Origin: Bremia lactucae
Taxonomy: Eukaryota > Oomycota > Peronosporomycetes > Peronosporales > Peronosporaceae
Reading direction: 5' to 3'
DNA: 64,000 nucleotides
NCBI RefSeq assembly: GCF_004359215.1
Contig: NC_090613.1
Span: 2,620,967-2,684,966 of the forward strand
Part shown: positions 42,980 through 54,600 of the stretch, one piece after another
Layout: each line of letters begins with the position of its first letter
Numbering within the stretch: position 1 is the first letter of the stretch
Notes under the pieces: model-generated
What the model saw: the letters and a program-made list of their open reading frames with translations, nothing else
Databases searched by the model: none
Told to the model about the DNA's origin: nothing
Made by a program: the position numbers and the translations under genes

Positions 42980-43740
42980 CTAATTCTCCCCGACCAAAGC
43001 CTAGCCACGCAGTGAAATCGTTAGCGGAACGCGTGAGTGGGTAAGCCCGTTAACATAGAACGGAGTATAGCCTGTAGAGGCGTGGACAGCATTATTAAAC
43101 GCAAATTCCACCACTGGGAGCATTGAGCTCCAGCACTTTGGTGTGTGAGCACGCACACTGCGTAAAACGTCTTCAATGACGCGACTGACACGTTCAGTTT
43201 GACCATCGGTCTACGGATGGTCCGCGGTGGACATGACCAATCTGGTGCCAAGCACTCGAAAAATTGATGTTTAGAATTAACCCGTGAAACGGGGATCCCG
43301 ATCAAAGACAATTGCCACTGGCAAACCGTGGTGTCGAAACACGCGATCGATGAACAACCTTGCTGTGCCTTCACCATCAATAGTATCCGGCACAGCCGCT
43401 AAGTGAGCCATTTTGCTCAATCGGTCAACAAAGACCACTATGCAAGAGTTACCGGCTAAATCTTTCGGTATACCGAAAATAAAGTATATACTAATGGACT
43501 CCTAACACTCTATGGGTACGAGCAGACTTGCCAGTGGCGCAGCAGTCTGCGCCGAGGGCTTTACCCGTTGGCAAGTTTCCCATGTGCGAACGTATATGCT
43601 GATTAATTTTTAAAGCTTAAGCAACCAATAAATCTGGCTTACAGAGCCGTAGGTCTTTCCTTTACCGAGATGACCACCAAGAACAGTATCGTGTGCCTCA
43701 TAGAGGATTCGGTACTTCAAATCTGTCATGAGGAACAACG
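42980..43740 (-). pseudogene. Integrase of the family F element
   Basis: Minus-strand integrase with repeated stops. HDTVLGGHLGKGKTYG (about 43690-43640) is the first zinc-binding part; TCQRVKP-type sequence (about 43565) the Cys part. The core VVFVDRLSKMAHLAAVPD (about 43445-43395), FDRDPRF (about 43300; the usual SDRDP has Phe for Ser) and DGQTERVSRVIEDVLRSVC (about 43210-43150) give the second and third acidic residues; the first Asp position reads Tyr (ISIYFIFG). FAFNNAVHASTGYTPFYVNG (about 43110-43050) ends the core. Confidence 0.85.
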
Positions 43741-43999
43741 ACGCGCGGAGGATCCGCAGCGTCCGTGCAATAAATTAATAGGTCTTATCGATAGAAAATC
43801 AATGTATCCTTGCACGCAAACGTACCCACAATCTAAAACCCGAGTCAGAGTTTTTTTAGAGCTCGTAGCAGAGCTACACATTGTTCATCTTTGGCGTAAG
43901 CCGAACGGATTAATTCAGTAGTAGGCGACATTGAAGTCGTTCAATGAAAGAGCTCAATCCGGCCTGCGTGATAACGCATCAGCCAAAGCATTCTGCTCG

Positions 44000-45310
44000 C
44001 CATGCTTATACTTCACCTCGAAATTGTATTCGGCGAAAAAGGATAGCCATCGGGTCATTTTCTGAGAGATGGGGCGCCTTAGTTGCAGTGCGTAATATCG
44101 CGGGATCTGTATTTATCACAAACGGCTTAGAGCCGAGCAGATGGACTCTGAATTTGACGAGAGCATACTTCATAGCAAGCAGCTCTTTGTCATGAGCTGG
44201 GTTGTTCTTTTCTGCAGCTTTAAGCTGTCTAGAGTCGAGAGCAATAACACGTTCACACCTATCAGCATCTGTTTGTAACAGAGCACTGCCGAGGCAGAAT
44301 CCGATGCGTCACAGACGATGCTGAAAGGCCAATTTGTTTTGCAGTGCCAGAATCGGGGCATGGATTAGACTATCCTTAACTGCTTGAAAAACATTATGTT
44401 CTGTGCTAGTCCAGCACCAATCTGTATCCTTTTAAAGGAGATTAGACAATGCCCTAGCCATATCAGCGTATTTTTCCCTATATATGTGTAAAGAATTGGC
44501 GAGACCCAACCACTTACGCAAATCCTTTTGGTTTTTAGGAACCGGCCAACCTACTATGGCTTTTACCTTAGCGGGATCAGCTTTAAGGCCTCGCTTCCCA
44601 ATGAAGCACCCTCAGAAAGGAATTTCTTCTGCGCCAAAACTGCACTTAGATGCATTGGCATGCGATTTATTCGTGCGCATGCACTCGAGCAGTGCTCGCA
44701 AATGGTTTAAATGGTTTTCCTCAACCGACCGACCCTGCTCCGCACGACTATGGACAAATAGTCATCAAAATAAGTCTGTGCATAACCTCGATGAGGGCGG
44801 AACAGTTGCGTCACTAGACGATTAAATGTTGCCGGGGCGTTAGAAAGCCCTTGTGGCATAACTAACCATTCCCACAGCATACCGCTTGGGGTGCTAAACG
44901 CTGTAAGCGGGATATCGCTAGCTCATGAGCATTAGGTAACAACCATCGACTAAGTCAAGTGAACTGTACATTGTACATCCCACCATATTGTTTTGAAGAA
45001 CATCCTTTCTAGAAATGGGAGATTTGTGCTGGTATAGTGGAAGCATTAAGCTTATTATAAGCATGCACAATACGCCATTTACTATTTGGCTTTTTAACAC
45101 AAAACGTCGGTGTCGAATGGGAAGATTTTCTTTCTCGTACCATTCCAGCCTCGTGCTTAGCACGGAAGAAATCGTCAATGACGTCACACTGTTCCCTTGG
45201 TAAAAGCTACTGTCATATGACACAGTATTTGGCTCCTGGAAGCAAGTCAATTTCATGACGGACTCCTCTATCCGGGGGTATAACAGATGGTGGATTGATA
45301 CATACCACAT
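44000..45310 (-). pseudogene. Reverse transcriptase and RNase H of the family F element
   Basis: Minus strand from 45310: the RT fingers KSPISRKDVLQNNMVGC and SLDLVDGCYLMLMS (about 45020-44925), then in shifted frames FSTPSGMLWEWLVMPQGL (about 44905-44855), the palm with YFDDY-type sequence (about 44775-44755), EIPFLGCFIGKRGLKADPAK (about 44630-44570) and LRKWLGLANSL (about 44525). RNase H follows: QTDADRCERVIALDSRQLKA and NPAHDKELLAMKYALVKF (about 44270-44155), then ADALS around 43970. At least ten breaks. Confidence 0.85.
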
Positions 45311-45924
45311 CTTGGAATTCCTTAATCAAGGAATACAATGGATTCGTGGAATCTTTAAGGATCGATGATCCACTCCGCGCACTAAGTGCAGCTTTTGTGT
45401 CATCCAGGACAGCTTCGTCCAGAAGTTACGATGAATTTAACTCTATCGGTGGTCGAATGACCACCATCTCAGATAAGTCGCAGCCTTAAGGCTCGACCGC
45501 ACCCATCAATAGATATTTTATCTAGCTCTAAAAGAGCATGAGTCCTTTTAAATGTACTAACTGTACTTTTCTTGCTCAAAAATCATGGTGTTACTGATTC
45601 AGAGGCTGTCATGATTAGCCAGTCGGCGATTAATATGAATGCTATAAATGAAATAGATTAAGGTTAGCGGTTTAGTTTGCTTCGGCGAATTAATAAAGCA
45701 GACTGAAATCGGTTTCTGCTGTGGCATGATAATTAATGAACCGTAGTTATAATTGACGCATGTAACAAAAGGATTGCCGCTAGGCTAACTTCTCCCTCGA
45801 TGTAACCGGTAACACCATCACAAGCGTCTGCAATTGCTCACTCGTATTACTTTGTGAGGGTATAAACGCTTCGCATCTCCCCTGTCTTAGAGTAGAGACA
45901 AAACGCCTCTTAGAGGCGGGACGT

Positions 45925-46806
45925 TCACGTCCCCAATTTTCCAGCCTGTATTGGTTCTATACTACAGATGGTGTCGAATTCGACATCCGACAAGGAGTTA
46001 GGTAACTCAATTTCCTTGTCCAGCGACCGTTTACGTGTCGCTTCACGTGCGTTAGAAGGGTTTGACTTAAAGTGCCCTGGCGAACCGCCAATAGTGTCCC
46101 TAGTGTTTATTTGACACTCAGTATGGTGCCACCTCGACCAACCACTTAGACATGTCACTCCACAGATATCAGGGTATTACAACCTTGATGACTCGGCCTT
46201 AGGCCAATAATGCTTTTAGCATTCAGTGAATTGGTATTACAATGAGTGTCACACGACGGAGTACGTGCCGTTCCACTTTCTTCTTCTGAGTCGGGCTCAG
46301 AATTAATGTTTTCAACATTGATGGTTATTAACTCGGACATTCCGATGTCTAAAACACTGACAGACTCAGTCAATGATTCGCGGCGCCAATAGCGCTTTTG
46401 TTTCCTAGCAAAAGTGGGTTTATAACATTCCAAAACTTCACTAGGAACATTGCGCGTAGCCTAAGGTCTTAAACCTCGAATCGATCAATGGCCCATGGCG
46501 TTCAAGCCAGGTCATACCAAGGATAAGATCATATCTCGAATCCAAATCAAGGACGAGACAGCGTTTCATACTGTCAAAGTCCAGAAGCTTCATACCAAAG
46601 CTCAACGGAACATTAGGAACAGTGACACGAGTCCCAATCGCCGAGCGAACAGTGATTGTATCACTTTTATGAGCTTTAAGCACCTCAACATATTGTTGAC
46701 TTCCTTTAAGGTTAAGCCGTCGAGCATAATTGCAAGACGCTCCTAAGCCAATTAAAATTGACCACGGCTTATCAAAGTTCTTCACAGTCGCTTGAGCGAC
46801 TAGCAA
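45925..46806 (-). pseudogene. Retropepsin and protease-RT linker, family F
   Basis: 46806-46441 is an open 121-codon retropepsin-like domain: SILIGLGASCNYARRL where DSGAS is expected, then RVTVPNVPLSFGMKLLDFD and YDLILGMTWLERHGPLID, the flap-to-dimer hallmark. The catalytic Asp is Gly and the next Ser is Leu. 46433-46155 and 46158-45925 are open linker pieces rich in Glu/Ser (NINSEPDSEEES). Between 45311 and 45924 no domain is visible. Role: processing of Gag-Pol, lost here. Confidence 0.8.
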
Positions 46807-46888
46807 GCCAGGTTTGTACTATCGCCCCGTGCCATCGCGCACCGAGCATATTGGTGCTAGGTTTTGCTTACTCTCACCTCCTAGAGGT

Positions 46889-47926
46889 TTAACAGAGCCT
46901 AGGTCTTCCCCAGTAGGGTGCCCTGCACCTACAGGGTATCGACGTTTTTCCGCACCGTACCAGATTTCTGGTAAAGGTCGGAATTGGTGCTCTTACGTGC
47001 TTTACGCGTATTGAGTAGGGGGCAGTCCGGACGTAAATGTTTCGTGCTTCTGCACATATAACATCTACGGATGTTCGTATGCTGTTCCACAGCTTGAAAA
47101 TGTTCTTCCCCTTCCACAACGAGGCTTAGATCCATCTATTAGATGGTACCCATGTGCTCGAAGAGCTTGTTCGGTAATCAGGCGTGCTAACATGAGCATA
47201 CTTAAAGTCGAACTCAGCGCGTAGCGCTATGGTAGTTGCCTCTCCGAAAGTAGCAGGATAATATCGCAATAGTTCCGTCCGGGCAACACCCTCATTAAGA
47301 CCCCCCATAACGATTGTTACGGCAATTGCTTCTTGCACCGGGTCTTGATGCATAGATGCAATGAGAGCTCTCAACTCCTAGACATAGTCCCCTAGGGTTC
47401 GTGTCGAGTTGCTATGAGCCGTGTCGCATGCGAAAAGCCTTATCAGGCGGTGCAAACATGCTAGTCTTTGCTAATTTAGCGAATCCCAGGAGGTAAATCG
47501 TCGTTTATGCACGTACTGCACGATAGTGCCCATTCCATGGCTCTACCTCCGAGCTTGGAAATACCCATAGCCACCTTTTGCCATTCTGTTAAGAATAAGG
47601 CGGAGTCATGGACATCCCCATCTGCTTAATCCAAAAGGGAGAATTTCGCCCTCTTTTCCCTCAAATGTCCTTGCATTGACAGCTGGAGGGTGAGGCTTCG
47701 GCTCTGATTAAGGAGCAGAGATGTACCGGGTTGGTATAGATGTTGCAAGGTGATCTTGTACCTGGCCGATCTGGGAGGATTCATATCGCATTAAGGCTTC
47801 AAGCCTTGAATGCAGGAACTCTGGTCCCTGAGAGATAATGAATTCTGCATGTTCAAGACCAAATAAAGTTTTGAGCTTGTCATAAGCTGCGCGTTGCGCC
47901 TCTGAATGTTCTGAAAACTCTTCCAT
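46889..47926 (-). pseudogene. gag: Gag of the family F element
   Basis: Minus-strand gag pieces in order. 47926-47708 starts MEEFSEHSEAQRAAYDKLK, a helical N-terminus. A damaged core lies around 47650-47400. 47374-47126 has MHQDPVQEAIAVTIVMGGLN and EATTIALRAEFDFKYA, the C-terminal gag core. 47135-46929 has the zinc knuckle CYMCRSTKHLRPDC (about 47065-47022). The frame is broken at least four times. Confidence 0.82.
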
Positions 47927-47987
47927 TTCAGTGAAGGCTTAGTCTTAAAAAGACTCAGGCATGTGATTGACTACGAGTGCTACCAGG

Positions 47988-48463
47988 TGTAGCGGAGCTA
48001 CCTCGTTTTCAAAGTCAGAGGAAGACTTTTAGACTCATAGAGTCTTCTAGTTCTATGGACCGAATTGGTTTAACAATTTAGGGAGTCGTACAAGCTATTG
48101 AAGCTGAATGAATCCTAGTTCAAGGGATTCAGGGGTTCGAAGAACCAAGTGGCAACTAGTGCCCAACAGTAAATGCCTTAGAAAGGCTTCTATCTCTTAC
48201 AGATCAATGCGCAAGCCTTAGAAGGCACTTAACGCTTTAAGATTAAAGGAGAACTGCACATTATTTGATTATTAAATCTAAAACCTTACCCTAGCGAATT
48301 TAAAAATAGATTTCCGCCGCCAGATTAGAATCTGGTGGCGACCACATTGTTACCCAGAGTAAATGGGATTTAGGTACTATTTTAGAATAGGATAAACGGT
48401 ATATCACCCATAAGGTAAATGTACCACAACAACAAAACTCCAACCGATGTATGCCCCATTACA
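47988..48463 (-). repeat. 5' LTR of the family F element
   Basis: 476 bp, TGTAGCGGAGC (47988) to CCCCATTACA (48463) on plus. The primer site TGGTAGCA (complement at 47978-47985) lies two bases inside. Divergence from the 3' LTR by many substitutions and indels indicates an old insertion. Confidence 0.9.
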
Positions 48464-48828
48464 AGTACTGCATCGAAACGAATATTTTTAATTCATATCT
48501 TAACAAAGCACTGCTAAGTTCTGTCTTGTTTTTAAGCGATCGTGTGGCAACTTAAAATTTGTCATTGCAACGTCGTGTACTAGAAGTAGTTGGACGCATC
48601 TTCTAAATTATTATTAGTGTAGGTTATCTTGTACTGAAGTAGTACTAGCGAAATGGGCCCATTACACCTGATAGCACTTCGTGGTCCGTCCAACGATCAC
48701 GTTCGTTCCGCCCAACATAGACATGTCGGATGAAGAAAAAAAAAGCTTTCACTCTATGCGTGAACAGTTCCACTCACTTTAGAGAATTCGGTTGAAAAGT
48801 GAACAATCGGATGAGATTGACCGCAGGT
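48464..48828 (+). repeat. LTR end and leader of a family C/D-like element
   Basis: About 48464-48667 is a diverged plus-oriented LTR end (CTTGTACTGAAGTAGTACTAG, ending CCCATTACA), followed by a decayed primer site (TGATAGCACTTCGTGGTCCG, 48670-48689) and a gag leader resembling 7690-7840 (GTCCGTCCAAC, CCAACATAGACAT). Cut at 48829 by a B-type LTR. Confidence 0.6.
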
Positions 48829-49142
48829 GTTGGCGGGCACGTCTATTGCGGCCACTGTCTACTTGAGCACACACCCTACCACAGCGAGAAAGCGGTTTAG
48901 CCGTCTTCTCTCACGTGCAGTGAGGTAGTTGGTGGGCGCCTAAGCAACTTACCCAACGAACTAATTACCTTAGTACAAGTGACGTCACGGGAGTGGTAAT
49001 CCGGCTCCACGTGCGCACTTGTCAACTCGGCAGTAGTTTTCAGACTGATTTATATTTAATCGTATTGAGTATAAGCCCGTTTTTAACCAATCATAAATGC
49101 CATTTCTATAGATATGCTCTTAGATGTGTTGCGAGCGTATTT
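48829..49142 (-). repeat. LTR fragment of family B
   Basis: Minus-oriented, from GTGTTGGCGGGCACGTC to TTGCGAGCGTATT, about 314 bp; the outer part is missing, as in the copy at 14381-14715. Confidence 0.75.
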
Positions 49143-49615
49143 TAAAGCTCAAAGAGTCTTAATAGTTCGTAGGGCGTGAAAGGGTCCCAGTTCAAGGGAC
49201 CTACAAGTTCGTAGAACCAAGTAGCAACTAGTGCCCAAGAGTATATACCTTAGTAAGTATCTCTCATAGAAGGCCCGGAACGCTTTAAATCAGAAGGTGA
49301 ACTGACCTTTCTTATTTAAAATACCTTACCCTAGTAATCTTGATATAAATTTTGGCCACCAGATCTCTACCTTGTGGCTGCAACACTTATAACCCATAAA
49401 TGCATATAATTTTTATGCTAATAAATTATATGCATTTTATAATTATATATTAATAAAAATAACAAAAATGGGTACTTTACCCACAATGTATTCTTAGCAC
49501 CACTTTAATGGTTTAACAACCAAAGTTTACCCCTTTACTTAGATCTATAGAACCAATTGACTAATTAAATCTATGAGTCTTTCTCTGTCTTTAGGAGCGA
49601 GGTAGCTCCGCTACA
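49143..49615. repeat. Two opposed LTR fragments of family F
   Basis: 49143-49525 is a minus-oriented F LTR piece (GTAGCAACTAGTGCCCA, CCACCAGATCTCTACC). 49530-49615 is a plus-oriented F LTR end (GCGAGGTAGCTCCGCTACA). They form a head-on pair that marks the left border of host-gene island 2. Confidence 0.65.
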
Positions 49616-50051
49616 GGTAAAGTAGTAAGTGTAACATGCTAAACTATATAATCTTCTTTTTTCTCGATACCACCGAGATGGGAACGTTTCGTGCACCGGA
49701 ATTGGCGCTGGGCTTTGGAATGAAACGTAACAAATAAAAAAGCGACTGTCGCATTTTAGCGTCAAGCTTATCAGCAGCCGTTTCGTATGTATTTTGGCGG
49801 CGTCGCAACAACCCTTCGAAACTTTACATATCGATTATGCCGAGATTGCTTGAAGCAAGATGGAGGAATAAAAGTAACAAGCAGATTTATATATGTATTC
49901 AATCAAGTACGATTATTTATCGCACAATCTATCTGGTGAAACTGTGCTTCTCGAATAATAAAGCGCCCATCCAAGCAAAACACGAGTAATATTATAACTT
50001 GCGAGGAAACTGAATATTGACCTATACAGACATGTTATCAGGCCTTCCAAC
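49616..50051. other. Intergenic; 5' flank of the PX gene
   Basis: No repeat or gene recognised. AT-rich; expected to hold the promoter of the plus-strand PX-domain gene. No TATA box or initiator can be assigned with confidence. Confidence 0.5.
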
Positions 50052-51473
50052 ATGATTTATTTTACCATTATCACCATAATGACGTCTCCTAGCCACCGCG
50101 ACCAGCTTCGAATCCTCAATAATTCGCTCGTTAGGGGCTCGTTGTCTCGTCAGGAATTTGACGAGTTGCTGCCATTCGTGCAATCCCCATCCTCGATTAT
50201 ATACGCCACTCGACCGCAAGAACGGCAGACCATTGTTGTGTCCTCATCGCCTGGGCGTCACTACAACCAACAGCGAAACGTTCGCTTCGCTGATGATATA
50301 GATCGTTCAACGTCAGAGCCCATCCATGCCCTCTCGCAGTACCAAATGCTGGCATCAGCCGTTGGCGCGTCACTAATCTCAGGACTGCAGCTGCGCTGCC
50401 CGATGTGCGGCACCAGCAACGATTTGGCGTGTGTTTCTCGCTGCGATGTGTGCAATTCGCGACTTACTATCGCTGAAGAGCTGTCGACTACAACGCCCCG
50501 TAGTGAAAGCTCGACGTATAGCTATTCCAGCGTATCGCCAACTAGAGGTTCGTTTAGTGTGGCAGAAAACGGCCGTACTGTTATCTACAACGGCTATTTT
50601 TCATGCACGATGCACGGTACCCAAGCCGTTATGACCGCGGACGGTAGCACCTGCCAGGTGTTCGTTCTGTGTTGCACATGGCAGCCTAAGGGCTTAGAAA
50701 GGCAACAGACATACGCGACGTGGTATGTGTCACAACGTTTCAGTCAATTTGAGAAACTGCACAAAGCGCTTAAAAAGAAGTTAGCGCACTCGTCAATGCT
50801 GTCGCTGCCCCCCTTTCCAGCTAAATATTATCTCAAGAACCGAAATAGTAAGAGGCAACAAGGATTAGGAATGTATATGCCGCGATTACTGGAGATGAGT
50901 ACTCAAATTCCGAACGCACAGCCAGTGCCCGAGTTGGATGAGTTTCTGGATATCGCGCACCAGGTGCAGATCTTTCAGTCACGGCTTATTAGCGTTGCAG
51001 ATCCTCCTTTCGTTAGTGCGACTTCATCTAGAGACGCATCGTTGCATTTTCCGGTTCATAGAGGCTCGTCAATGATGTCTTCGCAGCCGTTAGCTCCTCC
51101 TATGGATGCTACTGAACTTGCTCAAGCGGAGGGTGTTGTGACGCTCCTTGCGGATGCATTGTGCGGTGCACAAGGAGACGTTCGTGGCGATGCCACTGTG
51201 CAGCACCGTTTAAGTGTGTGTGTTAAATTAGCACTCAGGCTGCAGCGCTCAGTCGATCTCGATAATCCATTTGCAGATGCGGAACTCGTTCCGCGAGCAA
51301 TGCAGTGTCAAGAAGAACTACAGCAGGTATTTGCGATTTACAATGATGCGCTTCTTGCTGCCTTGGGTCTAATATCAACTCAGCAGCAAGCGCGAGCGAT
51401 TGGTCAACATGAGCCGCACGTTCAAGCCCAGCAAAGGCATGAACGCAGCATTGTACCTGCAAGCGCTGCGTAG
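50052..51473 (+). CDS. PX-domain protein with zinc ribbon, paralogue of a myosin tail
   Basis: Single-exon, 473 residues from ATG 50052; the internal Met at residue 10 (50079) is an equally good start and fits the paralogue better. Domains: a SHOCT-like short helical module (about 17-43, RGSLSRQEFDELLPF), a CxxC...CxxC zinc ribbon (Cys 116, 119, 131, 134; CPMCG and CDVCN), a PX phosphoinositide-binding domain (about 165-310, with FEKLHKAL and the Pro-rich LPPFPAK) and a helical C-terminal block (DLDNPFADAELVPRAMQCQ). Every module aligns in order with the tail of the myosin encoded tail-to-tail 128 bp away, but there is no motor, IQ or coiled coil. Likely a membrane-binding adaptor on endosomes; function inferred. 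Confidence 0.88.
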   Translation: MIYFTIITIMTSPSHRDQLRILNNSLVRGSLSRQEFDELLPFVQSPSSIIYATRPQERQTIVVSSSPGRHYNQQRNVRFADDIDRSTSEPIHALSQYQMLASAVGASLISGLQLRCPMCGTSNDLACVSRCDVCNSRLTIAEELSTTTPRSESSTYSYSSVSPTRGSFSVAENGRTVIYNGYFSCTMHGTQAVMTADGSTCQVFVLCCTWQPKGLERQQTYATWYVSQRFSQFEKLHKALKKKLAHSSMLSLPPFPAKYYLKNRNSKRQQGLGMYMPRLLEMSTQIPNAQPVPELDEFLDIAHQVQIFQSRLISVADPPFVSATSSRDASLHFPVHRGSSMMSSQPLAPPMDATELAQAEGVVTLLADALCGAQGDVRGDATVQHRLSVCVKLALRLQRSVDLDNPFADAELVPRAMQCQEELQQVFAIYNDALLAALGLISTQQQARAIGQHEPHVQAQQRHERSIVPASAA

Positions 51474-51601
51474 TCGCTACATAAGTTTTCAAGACTAGAT
51501 TAATGTTAAGAAACACTTGTCCATTTTTCAGATTTTGTATAACCCAGCGGAGCACATCAGCGTTAATTTTGCTATCAGGTCCCAACTGTCCTTCGAAGAG
51601 C

Positions 51602-54600
51602 TTAAACACCATAGCTCGGCTGGTAAGAGTTTTGCTGACCCGGAACGTACGGAGGTGGAGCCTGCACCCCGCCACTCTCTTGTGCGGAAAGCGCGTACGT
51701 CTCGGTAACAGCAAGTAGCGAGTCATTATATAAGCCCATCGTCATCTCTAGATCCTCCTGGCACTGCATCGCGCGCGGGATCAAGTCCACATTAGCAAAT
51801 GGGTTGTCCAGATTCGCTGATATCTGCAGGCGCGGCAGAAGCTGTACACAAACCTTGAGATGGTGCTGTACTTGGGAGTCCCGGCGCAAGTCGCCACGAG
51901 CACTACGGATGGATGCGTTTAATAACGCCACAGCTTGTTCAGTGTGAGACAGCTCTTCTTCATCAAGCGGTGTAGGCAGCTCCGTAGGCAGGCGAGCCTG
52001 CTCCCGGGCAGCCATTCCTTCCGCACCACCAGCGCTTACATTCAATGCACGGCTAGATACACCAGCTGCACCTGATTCATCGCCACTTCCTGACGCGAGC
52101 TGACGGCGGTGCTGCTCAACTTGACGCGACACATTTAAAAAACGATCCAGCTCAGGAACATTCAGGTTTTCGGGAAGACGAGCACACAAGTCCAAAATCT
52201 GCGCTACGTATCGTTCAAGACCTTGTTTGCGCTCCTCAACAATAGAGCTTGAATTGCCTGTCTTGCCTTTAAACACACCGCCAAGAACGTGCTTGCGAGG
52301 AAATAGCGGAATTGAAGCCACTGCCGCTGGAATCTTTCGCTTCAGATCCTTATGCAGCTTCTCAAACACGCTAAAGCGGTGAGATACGAGCCACGTAGTA
52401 GCCTCACTCGACTCCTTCGGCTGCCACTGGCAACGAAGAACGTATACTGTGTACTCCGTGTAATTGTCGTCCTGGAGAATTTGCGTGCGGTGCATTTGCG
52501 CCTCAAAAAATCCATCGTGAATCACGATACGACCATTTTCGGTTGTGAACGAGCCCAAAGGTGCCGTTAACGTCGACACACTTCTTTGTCGACGAGACTG
52601 GTCACCATACCCAGAGTAGCCAGAATTAGCGTTTGCAGCAGCTGAATCGTCGCTCGTAGTAAGCAGGGACCCACAGTCGTCACAATGATTACCATTGGCT
52701 GTATTGTTGGTAGCACCACAAGCAGGGCAACGAATTTGAATGCCATAGACGCCCGCAGTGTACAAACGGCTCAGCGACTCTTCCTGCTCGGCGGTAAGTG
52801 CAGCACCAGACGGAGCCAGGTCGGGCTTTTCAAGTAAAAATGGCACAAGTTCATCGTACTCGGACTGACTTATAGCACCACTCAAAAGCAAGTCGTTTAA
52901 CTGCTGGAGCTGCTCACGATTTTCTTGTGAGATATTGTCGGGAATTTCCACCACATGCACTTGTCCAGACGCAGTCTGAACACTATTTACTTGAGCAAGA
53001 CCACTTAGCAAACTAGCGCTAATGCTTGCGGCCTCTAGTAGTGCCTGAGCTTTCCGGTGCTCAGCCTCTTGACGCTCGCGATCCATTCGTTCTTCAAGTT
53101 CTTTAGCCTCCGCAATCGCCCGCAGCTCGGCCTGGCGTTCGTGTTCCACAGCCGCAGTAGCTTCGGCAGCAGCAGCTTCGGCTTCTGCAACCGCAGCCGC
53201 AGCTTCTTTTGCAAGCTGGATAGCCTCTTCCTCTGCGCGACGAGCCTCCACTTCCATGCGAAGGCGGTCACCTTCGGCTGCAGCGCGAGCAACACTTTCG
53301 CGACGAGCAATGTCAGCAGCCATGCGAGCTTCCTCCTCACGACGCTTAGCCTCCGTAGCCTGACGTTTAGCCTCAGCGGCTCGCGCAGCTGCCAGCGCAA
53401 GCATTTCCTGTTTCTTTGACTTAAAAAGACGGCGTGCCGTCATTCCACGGAACAGGGCCTGCACCACAACTACAGCCGAGCGCTTCTTTTTGAAGTCACG
53501 TCGCACGGACAATGCCCGCCACCAGCGTTGAATACGCACGACTGAGTTGCGGCGGAAATGTATACGACGCAGCAATTTCGAAAAAATGTTTTGAGCCATG
53601 ACCTTCGCTAACCCCACACGCCAACGGCGACGTGCTAGCCACAACTTCATGCGAGATACGATATGCGGGCCTTCAGTGGCCCAATTAATCTTCAAGATTG
53701 CGTCAAGTACGGCAATTTTGCCGGCTTTAAAAAAAAGCTTTGTTATACCTAGCTTGTACGCATCCATTGGCACCTGAAAAGCCCACAAAATGGCAGTGAT
53801 CAGTGTTGGATCACTTTGGTTCGCGAATAGTCGTTGGGCATCAGATGGCATGAACTTCTTATAAGCGCCTACCAACTCGCTGTAGCTTACACGCGTGGGC
53901 AAGCCGACTTTAAGCACCTGAGCAGTTTGCATGATACCCTGGCAGCGCAATTGCCCTACGACGTAACGAGGGTCAAACATACCCACCCGCATCATAGCGT
54001 TCGGCTTAATGCAACGTATAAAATTGCATCGCGTTGCATCCAAAGTGTCCACTAGTTCCTGCATCTGATTCGAGAATTTCGCCGCCACACTTTTAGGCAA
54101 TTTTCGTTTTCCCGGACGGCTATTATCAGGCTCTTGTTTAAAAAATGCAGGCACCAATTTATTTGACGAGCCTGAAAAGAGATTTGACATATCGGCAGGA
54201 ATGGAGTCGTTGTTTTTGTCAATAAACGCACCAATCGTGTAGCTGACAGCGCCGGCAAAGTGCCGTACGATAAACATGTGCTCCATATCTTTCGGGTGCG
54301 GACGCGGAAAGTACGGGTGCTTGGAATGCTTAAAGTGTAGCGTTCGCAAAAACTTTACATCGCTAGGCTTTGGATTCATAGCCTCTGCGTCCAAAACACA
54401 GAGGATACCGTTAGGTTTCGAAGCAATCAAATCAACACACTCGCGGTTGTCAGGCCATTTAATTTTTCCCACAGTAATGCCTTCCCGTTTGTAAAGCTCC
54501 ATTTCTGCAATGAAAACTTGATTATTGAACGTCGCCTGCAACACTTCATTCGTATAGTTAATAAGAAGCTGCTCAAAGTCGTTGCGCTGGAAAGACTCAA

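Larger units (their letters stand above)
40682..48463 (-). mobile_element. Ty3/gypsy chromovirus, family F, nearly complete
   Basis: 7.8-kb minus-oriented element with LTRs 47988-48463 (5') and 40682-41212 (3'). The primer site TGGTAGCA (complement 47978-47985) and polypurine tract GACGGGGAGGG (complement 41213-41223) are in place. From right to left: gag, protease, linker, RT, RNase H, integrase, GPF/Y-like module, chromodomain, antisense frame. No matching 5-bp target duplication: left flank GAGAG, right flank AGTAC. Many stops and shifts make it non-autonomous. Confidence 0.9.

Noticed and set aside
40668..48468. AGTAC as a target duplication of the F element
   Set aside because: AGTAC follows the right LTR, but on the left it lies 9 bp outside the LTR end; the immediate left flank is GAGAG, so no duplication can be claimed.
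51235..51726. Minus-strand frame of 163 codons across the gap between the two convergent PX genes
   Set aside because: It lies opposite the end of one gene and in another frame of the other; no similarity of its own.
53057..53419. Open frames opposite and out of frame with the myosin coiled coil
   Set aside because: Ala/Glu/Arg-rich coding sequence opens several frames; no recognisable domains.
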